Position numbers and translations under genes: made by a program. From Alphaproteobacteria bacterium (GTDB lineage Bacteria; Pseudomonadota; Alphaproteobacteria; SMXP01), in NCBI GenBank assembly GCA_004356335.1, contig SMXP01000085.1, positions 1-9,575 on the forward strand: 9,575 nucleotides of DNA. The letters are read 5' to 3'. Under the pieces are notes generated by a model. The model ran no database searches and had not been told where the DNA came from. It saw only the letters and a list, made by a program, of their open reading frames with translations. Below, piece after piece: positions 1-6,799 of the stretch. The first letter of the stretch is position 1. Every line of letters begins with the position of its first letter.

Positions 1-263
1 AGCCCATAAGCCGGTATGTCACCGCAGCGCTGTGTCGCCACCAGTTCACCCATCAGACGCCCAGCTTCCGGATCTCCTGCTGAATAGACGCCGGTGACAA
101 GGTCGATCTGCCGCGTGCAATCGCCGGCCGCCTTGGCCGCCTCATAGGGCGTCATCCAATCGGGCGGGGTCGGGTTGAGCCATAGATACATCGCCCAAAG
201 GCCAACGCCCAAAACCGCGCAAAGACCGACGATCCAAGTGAGAAACCTACCCATGGCGGTCAT
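1..263 (-). CDS. hypothetical membrane-anchored protein, 3' end outside the window
   Basis: An open frame runs from ATG at 263 to the left edge without a stop, giving the first 87 residues. It opens MTAMGRFLTWIVGLCAV; residues 7-29 form one hydrophobic segment rich in V, L, G and W, followed by NPTPPDWMTPYEAAKAAGDC. This suggests an N-terminal membrane anchor or uncleaved signal with the rest in the periplasm. Two cysteines (residues 48 and 81) lie in the soluble part and could pair. A second in-frame ATG at 254 (MGRFL) is an equally good start; neither has a clear Shine-Dalgarno sequence. The gene is divergent from the LURP-one-like gene at 376. I do not recognise the family and assign no function. 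The frame's codon use and the sharp hydrophobic segment argue that it is real. Confidence 0.6.
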   Translation of the reverse strand, partial: MTAMGRFLTWIVGLCAVLGVGLWAMYLWLNPTPPDWMTPYEAAKAAGDCTRQIDLVTGVYSAGDPEAGRLMGELVATQRCGDIPAYG

Positions 264-375
264 TGTGGCACAAGTCGGGGTCGAGTTGTATGGCTTGCCA
301 GCGCCCGTTTAGTCCTTTTTAAGCTCGGCCCTTTAGGCTCGCTCCTGTGGTTCCCTGTTACCAAGGATGCGGGTT

Positions 376-1005
376 ATGTCTCCGGAAAATTTCGGCTCGG
401 CCATACGGTTCGAACGGCGCCGCCAGATCGGTCGCAAACCGGGCGGCTATGCCAACACCTATTATGTGCGCTCGGAAGACGGCACCTTGGCGCTGAGAGC
501 CCATACGATGAACGCCGGCACGGGCGGCGATACCATTTTCGTCGATGCCCAATCCGGCGTGCCGCAATTCGCCGTACATCCCAAGCGCAAGGTCTTGAAC
601 CTGAAATATGACGTGCTCGACACGACGGGCTCGGTGATCGGACGGCTCAAGCAGCATATGGGCGGCGGGCGCTCGTTTTGGTCGATCTTAGACGGCAACG
701 GCGAAGAACGCGCCACCATTGTCGCCCCGGATACCATTCTGCAGCAGTTTTTGATGCAGACGCTCAACAGCGCGCGCGAGGCTTATACGTTTGTCATGGG
801 CGAAGCTGCGTTCGCCACCCTCACCCAAGAACAGCGACCGCGGCAATATATGCGCGGCATCAAAAAGTTCATGTACGGATTATTCGCCCCGCGCGACTGG
901 GTGTTGCGCATGGAACCGGACAATGTGGCGGGGCTCGACCCCCGCGTGCTCATTGCCGGGGCGCTGATGATGCAGGAACTCACCGTCACCGGCATAGACG
1001 ATTAG
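376..1005 (+). CDS. LURP-one / phospholipid scramblase-like (tubby-like fold) protein
   Basis: About 209 residues. The frame opens at ATG 367, but AAGGA at 363-367 overlaps that codon and stands 8 nt before ATG 376 (MSPENF), so 376 is preferred. The body is a run of short alternating strands with G/D turns, e.g. KYDVLDTTGSVIGRLKQ followed by FWSILDGNGEERATI. This repeated 'x-V-x-D-x-x-G-x-x-I-G' pattern is typical of the LURP-one-related/scramblase superfamily. The last part (APRDWVLRMEPDNVAGLDPR then a hydrophobic helix) matches how such proteins end, with a buried C-terminal helix. Bacterial members are mostly uncharacterised; lipid binding or membrane association is known for relatives but only inferred here. 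No signal peptide is visible. The TAG stop (1003-1005) is the first part of the repeat element that follows. Family assignment is by pattern, not by search. Confidence 0.55.
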   Translation: MSPENFGSAIRFERRRQIGRKPGGYANTYYVRSEDGTLALRAHTMNAGTGGDTIFVDAQSGVPQFAVHPKRKVLNLKYDVLDTTGSVIGRLKQHMGGGRSFWSILDGNGEERATIVAPDTILQQFLMQTLNSAREAYTFVMGEAAFATLTQEQRPRQYMRGIKKFMYGLFAPRDWVLRMEPDNVAGLDPRVLIAGALMMQELTVTGIDD

Positions 1006-1107
1006 AGCATTTCCAAGATTAATTGACTCATGAAAACGCTCTAGATTCTTAGTTTGGTCGCGTTTTCGGACGGAAAACCGGGCCCACTTTTCCTGAAAAC
1101 GCTCTAG
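1003..1107. repeat. two-hairpin palindromic intergenic element, copy 1
   Basis: Hairpin H2: arms 1003-1014 (TAGAGCATTTCC) and 1032-1043 (GAAAACGCTCTA), loop of 17 nt. Hairpin H1: outer arms 1060-1067 (GCGTTTTC) and 1095-1102 (GAAAACGC), a perfect 8-bp stem; inner arms 1072-1077 (GGAAAA) and 1088-1093 (TTTTCC), a perfect 6-bp stem; loop with GGGCCC. The two non-Watson-Crick positions of H2 are A.C on the plus strand and G.U on the minus strand. The 14-mer TGAAAACGCTCTAG occurs twice (1031-1044, 1094-1107). It is homologous in layout, loops and linker to the elements at 6262 and 7345. It lies between two convergent genes and holds the stop codon of the left one. The TAGAGC ends and the AAAAGTGG..CCGGTTTT core resemble widespread alphaproteobacterial intergenic repeats (RIME/Bru-RS-like; resemblance recalled, not searched). 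No T-run follows either hairpin, so it is not a classic intrinsic terminator. Confidence 0.85.
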
Positions 1108-1129
1108 CAAACGGCGCATCCCGCTATTA

Positions 1130-2374
1130 TTAAACCACCGCCGGCCTGCGGAAGATCTCTTCGTCCAACTGACCTTCGAATTTGCCCACCGCCACGGCCA
1201 CCGCCGCATCGCCGGTCACATTGACCGCGGTGCGCGCCATATCGAGAATGCGATCGAACGGAAAAATGAAGCCGACTATAAGTGCTGTTTCCTCCGGTCC
1301 CAGATCAATCACCTGTAACACGGTGGCGAGCAGAAAGAGCGATGCGCTGGGAATGCCCGCAGCCCCCACGGATGCCAGGGTTGCCGTCAACCCGATCATC
1401 AAATAATCGGCAAAACTCAAATCAAGACCGAACACTTGCGCGGCGAACAGCGCGACAATGCCCAGATAAAGCGCGGTGCCGTCCATATTGATGGTGGCGC
1501 CCAAAGGAAGCACGCTGGAGGCCACCGCCCGCTTGACGCCCAGATTGTCGCTGACGCAGGACAGGGTCACCGGCAAGGTTGCGGAGCTGGACGATGTGGA
1601 AAAGGCAACCGCTTGCGCGTCTAAAATGCCGCGGAAAAAACGGATCAGGGGCAGGCGCAAGACGAACTTAATGAGCCCGCCGTAAACGACGACCATGTGA
1701 ACCACGCATGCCACGTAAACCGCTACGGTCAAGGTGAAAATATTGAGCAAGGTGGCCGCCCCTTGGGTGCCGGCGACCCAGGCAATCAGGGCAAACACGC
1801 CGAAGGGCGCCAGCTCCATCACCATATGGGTGATCTGCAACATGACATCGGCGGCCGATGTGATGGCCTCACCGACCGGCCGGCCCTTGTCGCCGGCGAC
1901 TAAAATGCCGATACCAAACAAAATCGCGAAAAAGATGATCGACAACACGTCGCCGTCGGCTAAAGCTCGGATCGGATTGTCCGGGATAATATTGATCAAC
2001 CGTTCGACCAGGCCGGGTGCCGCAGCCACCGGCCGCGGGGCCGTGCCGGCCAGTTCGACGCCGACTCCCGGCGCCAAAACGGTGCCGAAGAAAAGCCCGA
2101 TGGTAATCGCCAGGGCGGTGGTCACGAGATAAAGGCCGATCGCCTTAACCCCGATGGAGCCCAATTTGGCGGCGCTGCCTATGGAGGTGACCCCGGCCAC
2201 CAGGGTGGTGAAGATGAGCGGCACCACCAGCATTCTGATGGCGTTGATAAACAGATCGCCAATCGGTTTGAGGATGACCGATTGTTCGCCCAACAAAAGA
2301 CCGGCCACGATGCCCAGCACGAGACCCCCGATCACGCGTTTCCATAGCTTGATTTTGAACCATTTGCGCAGCAT
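1130..2374 (-). CDS. gltP: dicarboxylate/amino acid:cation symporter (DAACS family), probably acidic amino acids
   Basis: 414 residues, the usual length for bacterial GltP/GltT/DctA relatives, spanning the inner membrane with many hydrophobic segments from residue 13 on. Family marks are all present: the serine-rich HP1 loop STSSSSATLP (259-268), the NMDGT motif (296-300), the HP2 tip GAAGIPSAS (338-346), and the TM8 stretch DRILDMARTAVNVTGD (374-389). In the archaeal homologue GltPh the equivalent residues D390, D394, R397, N401 and D405 bind substrate or Na+. Here D374, D378, R381, N385 and D389 match all five. Keeping both D378 and R381 favours aspartate/glutamate over neutral amino acids or C4-dicarboxylates (inference). 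The start at 2374 is set by GGAAGG eight bases upstream. The open frame extends far upstream, but only antisense to dapF. The gene is monocistronic, divergent from dapF and convergent with the LURP-one-like gene. The symbol is by family; gltT would serve as well. Confidence 0.9.
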   Translation of the reverse strand: MLRKWFKIKLWKRVIGGLVLGIVAGLLLGEQSVILKPIGDLFINAIRMLVVPLIFTTLVAGVTSIGSAAKLGSIGVKAIGLYLVTTALAITIGLFFGTVLAPGVGVELAGTAPRPVAAAPGLVERLINIIPDNPIRALADGDVLSIIFFAILFGIGILVAGDKGRPVGEAITSAADVMLQITHMVMELAPFGVFALIAWVAGTQGAATLLNIFTLTVAVYVACVVHMVVVYGGLIKFVLRLPLIRFFRGILDAQAVAFSTSSSSATLPVTLSCVSDNLGVKRAVASSVLPLGATINMDGTALYLGIVALFAAQVFGLDLSFADYLMIGLTATLASVGAAGIPSASLFLLATVLQVIDLGPEETALIVGFIFPFDRILDMARTAVNVTGDAAVAVAVGKFEGQLDEEIFRRPAVV

Positions 2375-2423
2375 GGGGAGAGCCTTCCAAGGACAAGGAA
2401 CGGAGGGGGTGGCAAGCGCGGCT

Positions 2424-2452
2424 ACCATAAGGGCGCGCCCCGAACTCGTCAA
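2424..2452 (-). promoter_or_regulatory. sigma70-type promoter of the symporter gene
   Basis: On the minus strand TTGACG (2452-2447) is followed after exactly 17 nt by TATGGT (2429-2424). This matches the consensus at 5 of 6 and 4 of 6 positions. It predicts transcription starting near 2417 and a leader of about 43 nt containing the GGAAGG ribosome site before ATG 2374. Read from sequence only; no operator is apparent. Confidence 0.5.
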
Positions 2453-2518
2453 AGGCTCAAAAGCGTGTCCCCGCGGAAAATACTGGTGCATTGGCCGCCC
2501 ACAGGCCATATAAGGCCC

Positions 2519-3373
2519 ATGAGCGTGACCTTTAAAAAGATGAACGGTCTGGGCAACGACTTTGTGGTGATCGACGCAAGGACCGACAAGATCGTCCTGA
2601 GCGAGACGGCCGCCGCGCGTATTGCCGACCGAAAGTCCGGCGTCGGCTGCGACCAGGTGATCGTCATGGAAAAGGGCGAGGCACCGGCCGATGTGTTCAT
2701 GCGCATATACAATCAGGACGGCGGCGAAGTGGCGGCCTGCGGCAATGCGGCCCGCTGCATTGCCTATCTTGTGTTTAATGAAACCAATGCGGACAAGGTG
2801 ATTGTGGAGACCAAAGCGGGATTGTTGCGCTGTACCGCCACCGGGCCGGACATTACCGTCGATATGGGTCCGCCCAAATTCAACTGGCAAGATATTCCCC
2901 TGACCGAGCGCATGGACACGCGCTTTGTCGACGTCAAACTGGGGCCGATCGATAATCCTGTTTTGATGGGGCCGAGTACCGTCAATGTGGGCAATCCCCA
3001 TTGCATTTTCTTCGTCGATGACGCATCGGCGTATGACCTTGAGAAGTTCGGACCCATGGTCGAGTTTCATCCTTTGTTTCCGGAACGGGCCAATGTATCG
3101 CTGGCCCAAATCGTCGCGCCCGACGCCATTCGATTGCGCGTGTGGGAACGCGGCGTCGGAATCACGAAGGCGTGCGGCACGGCGGCGTGCGCCGTCGTGG
3201 CGGCCGCAGTGCGATTGGGGCGCGCGGAGCGCCAAGTCAGCGTTATGCTGGATGGCGGCTCCTTGTCGATCGACTGGCGGGAGAACAATGACCGGATATA
3301 TATGACCGGGCCGGCAACCCTTGATTACGAAGATATTCTTGAGGCGTCCTATTTCGAGGGAGCCGGGCCATGA
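2519..3373 (+). CDS. dapF: diaminopimelate epimerase DapF
   Basis: Cofactor-independent epimerase converting LL- to meso-diaminopimelate in the cytoplasm, needed for lysine and peptidoglycan. 284 residues, normal for the family. It opens with the typical MSVTFKKMNGLGNDFVVIDA. The two catalytic cysteines are C74 in VAACGNAARC and C219 in ITKACGTAACA, the latter after the WERGVG signature (209-214). GNPHCIFF (158-165) is the mid-protein family motif. The frame is open back to 2465, but homology starts at ATG 2519. The only purine-rich stretch near it, AAGG, is just 3 nt away, while TATAAG (2509-2514) is placed like a -10 box for a nearly leaderless transcript. First gene of a four-gene run; its stop overlaps mtaB by ATGA. 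Confidence 0.97.
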   Translation: MSVTFKKMNGLGNDFVVIDARTDKIVLSETAAARIADRKSGVGCDQVIVMEKGEAPADVFMRIYNQDGGEVAACGNAARCIAYLVFNETNADKVIVETKAGLLRCTATGPDITVDMGPPKFNWQDIPLTERMDTRFVDVKLGPIDNPVLMGPSTVNVGNPHCIFFVDDASAYDLEKFGPMVEFHPLFPERANVSLAQIVAPDAIRLRVWERGVGITKACGTAACAVVAAAVRLGRAERQVSVMLDGGSLSIDWRENNDRIYMTGPATLDYEDILEASYFEGAGP

Positions 3374-4641
3374 CCGGTGCCCCCGCCCCACCCAAAGTGG
3401 TCACCTTTGGCTGCCGCCTCAACGCGTATGAGTCGGAAGTGATCCGCGGCCACGCCCGGCGAGCGAAATTGGACAACACGATCATTATCAACACCTGCGC
3501 GGTCACGCAAGAAGCCACACGCCAGGCACGCCAGGCAATCCGCCGCACACGGAGGGAACAACCCGATGCGCGCATTGTGGTCACCGGATGCGCGGCACAG
3601 ATTGACCCGCAAAGTTTCGCCGACATGGCGGAAGTGGATTATGTCCTGGGCAATCAGGAAAAGATGCGCGCCCAAAACTATGCCGATATTGGTTTGGGAT
3701 TGACCGAGCCGGTGCGCGTCAACGACATCATGTCGATCAAACAAACGGCGGCGCATATGATCGACGGTCTGGAAGGCCGGGTGCGCGCGTTCGTTCAAAT
3801 CCAAAATGGCTGTGACCATCGTTGTACTTTTTGCATCATCCCGTATGGCCGGGGCAATTCGCGTAGCGTGCCCGCAGGCGCGCTGGTCGAACAAGTGCGC
3901 CGCCTGGTGCGCAACGGCTGCCCGGAAATTGTCCTGACCGGTGTCGATCTCACCGCTTATGGTCGCGATTTGCCCGGCGACATGACACTGGGTCTTTTGG
4001 TTGACAAAATCCTAAGGCTGGTGCCCGCTTTGGCGCGGCTGCGGCTGTCGTCGATCGATGCGGTGGAAGTCGATGAATTGCTGTTTCATCTGATCACACA
4101 AGACGACCGCGTGATGCCGCACCTCCATCTGTCTCTCCAATCGGGCGACAATCTCATTTTAAAGCGGATGAAGCGGCGTCATTCGCGTGACGACGCGATC
4201 GATTTTTGTACCCGTCTTCGTCACGCCCGTCCCGAGATCGCGTTGGGTGCCGACCTCATTGTGGGCTTTCCGACCGAAACGGATGAAATGTTCGCCAACA
4301 CCCTGTCGCTGGTCGACGCCTGTGGACTCACATGGCTGCACGTCTTTCCGTTTTCGGCGCGCGACGGCACGCCGGCGGCCGACATGCCGCCGGTCCCGGG
4401 CGCGCTCATCAAACAACGCGCTGCCCGGTTGCGCCAAAAAGGTCAGGTGTCATTGCAAGCCCATTTACAAACTTATGTGAATTGCGCCGCACGGGCACTG
4501 ATGGAAAGCCCGGACAGGGGCCGGCTCGACGATTATTCGCCGGTGCGTTTAGAAGGTGATACACGCCCGGCCGGGTCGACCATCCGGGTCCAATTGACCG
4601 GTCAGGATGGCCAAAGCTTATGGGGACATGTGGCGGCATGA
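3370..4641 (+). CDS. mtaB: tRNA t6A37 methylthiotransferase MtaB (radical SAM)
   Basis: 423 residues. MtaB adds a methylthio group to t6A at position 37 of ANN-decoding tRNAs, giving ms2t6A, and uses two [4Fe-4S] clusters. The N-terminal UPF0004/MTTase domain carries the three cluster cysteines C15 (FGCRLNAYES), C43 (INTCAVT) and C74 (VTGCAAQ). The radical-SAM cluster motif CxxxCxxC is at C148, C152 and C155 in QNGCDHRCTFCIIPYGRG. The remainder is the SAM barrel (LTGVDLTAYG, HLSLQSGDNLILKRMKRRHS, GADLIVGFPTE) and a short C-terminal TRAM-like segment ending RVQLTGQDGQSLWGHVAA. CRLN and the overall length separate it from MiaB and RimO. The start ATG overlaps the dapF stop (ATGA at 3370-3373), and its own stop overlaps the next gene in the same way, pointing to translational coupling. 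Confidence 0.95.
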   Translation: MTGAPAPPKVVTFGCRLNAYESEVIRGHARRAKLDNTIIINTCAVTQEATRQARQAIRRTRREQPDARIVVTGCAAQIDPQSFADMAEVDYVLGNQEKMRAQNYADIGLGLTEPVRVNDIMSIKQTAAHMIDGLEGRVRAFVQIQNGCDHRCTFCIIPYGRGNSRSVPAGALVEQVRRLVRNGCPEIVLTGVDLTAYGRDLPGDMTLGLLVDKILRLVPALARLRLSSIDAVEVDELLFHLITQDDRVMPHLHLSLQSGDNLILKRMKRRHSRDDAIDFCTRLRHARPEIALGADLIVGFPTETDEMFANTLSLVDACGLTWLHVFPFSARDGTPAADMPPVPGALIKQRAARLRQKGQVSLQAHLQTYVNCAARALMESPDRGRLDDYSPVRLEGDTRPAGSTIRVQLTGQDGQSLWGHVAA

Positions 4642-5654
4642 GTCCTCCCGAACAGGAAGAAAAGGGAAAACGCACTTGGTTCGGACGGACCGGTCGGCAA
4701 ACTAACGAGCCGGATGAGCGTAAGGCGGTGCCTGACAAACGGGGCTTGTTCAGGCGGCTCAAGGAAGGGCTCAGCCGGTCGAGCAGCGCGCTGACCCAAG
4801 GCGTTGCGACAATCTTCGCGAAGCGAAAGCTTGACGACCATACGTTGCAGGCCCTTGAAGATCTTCTGATCACCTCCGATTTCGGCGTCGATACCGCATC
4901 GCGCATTTGCGCCCGCCTGGCCGAGAATCGTTTCGACAAGGAAATCTCGCCGGACGAAGTACGCGCCGCCCTTGCGGATGACATCGCCAAGGTGTTGGAG
5001 CCGGTGGCTCAGCCTCTCGAAATCGATACGCGATACAAACCCCATATCGTTTTCGTGGTCGGTGTTAACGGAACCGGCAAGACCACCACAATCGGAAAGC
5101 TGGCGCTGCAATTTCGCAACCAAGGTCTCAAAGTGATGCTGGCCGCGGCTGATACGTTTCGCGCCGCCGCCATCGAACAACTTCAAATTTGGGGACAGCG
5201 CGCCGGTGTCCCGGTCGTCGCGAAGGACGCAGGCGCGGATGCCGCGGGACTCGTCTACGAGGCGATCGAGCGCGCCAGGAACGATCATATGGACGTCTTG
5301 ATTGTCGACACTGCGGGACGGATGCAGAACAAAGCCCATCTTATGGCGGAACTCGAAAAGATGGGCCGCGTTGCGAAGAAACTGGATGATGACGCGCCCC
5401 ATACGGTGTTGTTGGTGCTGGACGCTACGACCGGCCAGAATACGCTTGGGCAAGTTGAGGCGTTCAATCGAGCAGCCAAGCTGACCGGCCTCATCATGAC
5501 CAAACTGGACGGCACCGCGCGCGGCGGCATTCTTGTCGCCGTCACCCACAAGTTCGGATTGCCGATTCATGCAATCGGCGTCGGCGAAAGCATTGACGAT
5601 TTGCAACCGTTCGACGCGCGCGCCTTTGCCGACATACTGACCGGCGCCCCATGA
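4638..5654 (+). CDS. ftsY: signal recognition particle receptor FtsY
   Basis: 338 residues from ATG 4638. It is the GTPase that docks SRP-ribosome complexes at the inner membrane. The first 60 residues are charged and low in complexity (short A region), with a basic amphipathic stretch around KRGLFRRLKEGLSRSSSALTQG (from 34) as expected for lipid binding. The N domain follows (about 64-125), then the G domain: P-loop GVNGTGKTTT (142-151), ADTFRAAAIEQL (171-182), DTAGR (224-228), DATTGQN (262-268), TKLDGTARGG (288-297) and the closing GVGESIDDLQPFD. All GTP-binding motifs are intact. An ATG 18 nt earlier (4620) is in frame, but 4638 gives an ATGA overlap with mtaB like the other junctions of this operon, so it is preferred. 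Its stop again overlaps the next start. Confidence 0.96.
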   Translation: MSPPEQEEKGKRTWFGRTGRQTNEPDERKAVPDKRGLFRRLKEGLSRSSSALTQGVATIFAKRKLDDHTLQALEDLLITSDFGVDTASRICARLAENRFDKEISPDEVRAALADDIAKVLEPVAQPLEIDTRYKPHIVFVVGVNGTGKTTTIGKLALQFRNQGLKVMLAAADTFRAAAIEQLQIWGQRAGVPVVAKDAGADAAGLVYEAIERARNDHMDVLIVDTAGRMQNKAHLMAELEKMGRVAKKLDDDAPHTVLLVLDATTGQNTLGQVEAFNRAAKLTGLIMTKLDGTARGGILVAVTHKFGLPIHAIGVGESIDDLQPFDARAFADILTGAP

Positions 5655-6265
5655 CCACCACACCAAAATCAGGCAAGTTGTTATCCAAATCCGAAGCCAC
5701 GGGCACCTTTTCCCGGGTGGCCATCGATATGGGGCCGCTATTCGCTTTCTTCGGAGCCTATTTCTTAAGCAATTTGTTTGTTGCAACGGGTGTTTATTTG
5801 GTGGCGACAATCATTGCTCTAAGCATCGGCTATAGTCTCGAGCGACGCATCGCACCCATGCCGCTGCTCACCGGTATAATCGTGATGATTTTTGGCGGAT
5901 TGACCCTGCTCCTCAATGACAAGCAGTTCATTTTGATGAAGCCGACAATCATCAATATGCTGTTTGCTTCAATTCTGTTTGCCGGACTTATGGCCGGCCG
6001 GCCTTTGATGAAGTACCTATTCGCAGAGGTTTTTGAGCTCACCGAACAAGGCTGGACCAAGATTTCCCTGCGCTGGGCATTGTTTTTCGTGTTCCTGGCC
6101 CTGCTCAACGAAGCCGTTTGGCGCAATTTTTCGGAGAGCTTTTGGGTCACCTTTAAAATATTCGGCGTCCTGCCTCTTACGCTTGCTTTTGGCATGGCCC
6201 AGGTGCCTCTTTTGAGGAAATACGCCCCGGATGACGATGAAGTAGATGAGATTGATCGCCCCTAG
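5651..6265 (+). CDS. ispZ: inner membrane septation protein A (IspZ/YciB family)
   Basis: 204 residues with about five to six membrane segments: roughly 28-46, 48-64, 68-86, 98-114, 136-152 and 163-180. Family hallmarks are KPTIINMLFASILFAGLMAGRPLMKYLF, then LTEQGWTKISLRWALFF, LNEAVWRNF and SFWVTFKIFG. YciB homologues affect cell division and envelope integrity in other bacteria; the biochemical role is not settled. The ATG overlaps the ftsY stop (ATGA at 5651-5654), making this the last of four coupled genes. The C-terminus is short and acidic (APDDDEVDEIDRP). The TAG stop (6263-6265) lies inside the first arm of the repeat element that follows, so the element may have reshaped the last residues. 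The YciB symbol is equally valid. Confidence 0.93.
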   Translation: MTTTPKSGKLLSKSEATGTFSRVAIDMGPLFAFFGAYFLSNLFVATGVYLVATIIALSIGYSLERRIAPMPLLTGIIVMIFGGLTLLLNDKQFILMKPTIINMLFASILFAGLMAGRPLMKYLFAEVFELTEQGWTKISLRWALFFVFLALLNEAVWRNFSESFWVTFKIFGVLPLTLAFGMAQVPLLRKYAPDDDEVDEIDRP

Positions 6266-6372
6266 ACCCCCGTTCACAATTCATTGAATCAGGGAACGGG
6301 GGTCTAGATTTGTTATAGGGTCGCCCATTCGAACCCAAAAACCGCGTACACTTTTTGTGAATGGGCTCTAGA
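6262..6372. repeat. two-hairpin palindromic intergenic element, copy 2
   Basis: Hairpin H2: arms 6262-6275 (CTAGACCCCCGTTC) and 6294-6307 (GAACGGGGGTCTAG), a perfect 14-bp stem with an 18-nt loop ACAATTCATTGAATCAGG. Hairpin H1: outer arms 6323-6330 (GCCCATTC) and 6359-6366 (GAATGGGC), perfect 8 bp; inner arms 6336-6341 (CAAAAA) and 6352-6357 (TTTTTG), perfect 6 bp. Orientation is as in copy 1. The H2 loop is identical to that of copy 3 while the stem differs on both sides. It sits between ispZ (+) and the Nudix fragment (-), supplies the ispZ stop, and covers the point where Nudix similarity ends. No T-run follows a hairpin. Confidence 0.88.
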
Positions 6373-6534
6373 TTCCGCGCAATCAAAGCCAACTATCGCG
6401 ATGTCGGCCCGCGCCTCCTCCCATGTTTCGCGTACCACCTCCTGCTCGAGCGTCTCATGTTCTTCGAGATAACCGGCCGGCGACGTCCAATAGCCACGCC
6501 CGGGCCCGACTAATTTATAAAAACATGCGTCTTT
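6313..6534 (-). pseudogene. Nudix hydrolase fragment, broken at both ends
   Basis: A minus-strand frame, open from just after TGA (6537-6535) to TAA (6315-6313), encodes a near-complete Nudix box at 6474-6406. It reads GYLEEHE, then TLEQEVV, then RETWEEARA, fitting Gx5Ex7REUxEExGU, with T in place of the first hydrophobic U and R in place of the last G. Just before it, GRGYWTSPAG matches the usual 'GxWxLPAG' lead-in of ADP-ribose/NADH-pyrophosphatase-like Nudix proteins. The N-terminal strands are missing: a stop lies about 20 residues upstream of the box and no start codon is seen. The C-terminal half is replaced: after about residue ADIAIVGFDCAE the frame runs into repeat copy 2 and ends there. 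A normal Nudix domain needs about 130 residues, so this is read as a gene remnant, not a working enzyme. Real homology probably spans about 6375-6525. Confidence 0.72.
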
Positions 6535-6799
6535 TCAATGACTTACAAAATGTTTGGCGGCCCATAGATTTTCATTTTCGGCTGAACAGTAGACTGATCG
6601 TCCGTTTAGACACTTTTCCAGTTTTAAAATCGTCTTGACGCGGACGCTTGAAACAACGGTAAATCAATTGCTAAGATGCAAACGAGTATCCGGATACCGT
6701 TCGTAGTGAGATTATTTTTACTCGCATCGTTGAGTATTCCAACTTTTTCCGCGGATATTCTCGAGTTGAATCATAATTGACAATAAATAGAGGTCAAAA
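6535..6799. other. AT-richer intergenic region upstream of the MarR-type gene
   Basis: About 265 nt with no convincing coding frame and visibly more A/T than the flanking genes, marked by AT tracts such as TTTTAAAATC and GATTATTTTTACTC. It holds a perfect 12-bp palindrome at 6686-6697 (listed separately) and several weak promoter-like words: TTGACG at 6635-6640 without a good -10 partner, and TTGAGT at 6730-6735 with GATATT 18 nt later. AGAGG (6789-6793), six bases before ATG 6800, is the ribosome binding site. Part of it may be decayed sequence upstream of the Nudix remnant, but I see no recognisable residue motif there. Confidence 0.5.
6681..6701. promoter_or_regulatory. candidate operator: palindrome upstream of the MarR-type gene
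   Basis: GTATCCGGATAC at 6686-6697 is a perfect 12-bp palindrome. Outside it AACG (6681-6684) and CGTT (6698-6701) are also complementary, offset by a single A, so the dyad spans about 21 nt. It lies about 100 bp before ATG 6800. MarR proteins bind such dyads as dimers and often regulate themselves; the link is inference only. Confidence 0.3.

Noticed and set aside
1003..1107. Element copies as ordinary Rho-independent terminators
   Set aside because: The hairpins are not followed by a T-run on either strand; a role in 3'-end protection remains possible.
2375..3391. Long N-terminal extension of the symporter frame on the minus strand (frame open to 3391)
   Set aside because: The extra 339 residues are wholly antisense to dapF and its upstream gap, have no membrane or family pattern, and the ribosome site GGAAGG plus promoter TTGACG-17-TATGGT mark ATG 2374.
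4602..5810. 402-residue open frame on the minus strand
   Set aside because: It is the shadow of ftsY and part of ispZ; its translation has no domain pattern, and ftsY on the plus strand has every family motif.
6423..6638. 71-residue plus-strand open frame in the region before marR
   Set aside because: It is antisense to the Nudix box, has no ribosome site and its residues form no recognisable pattern.
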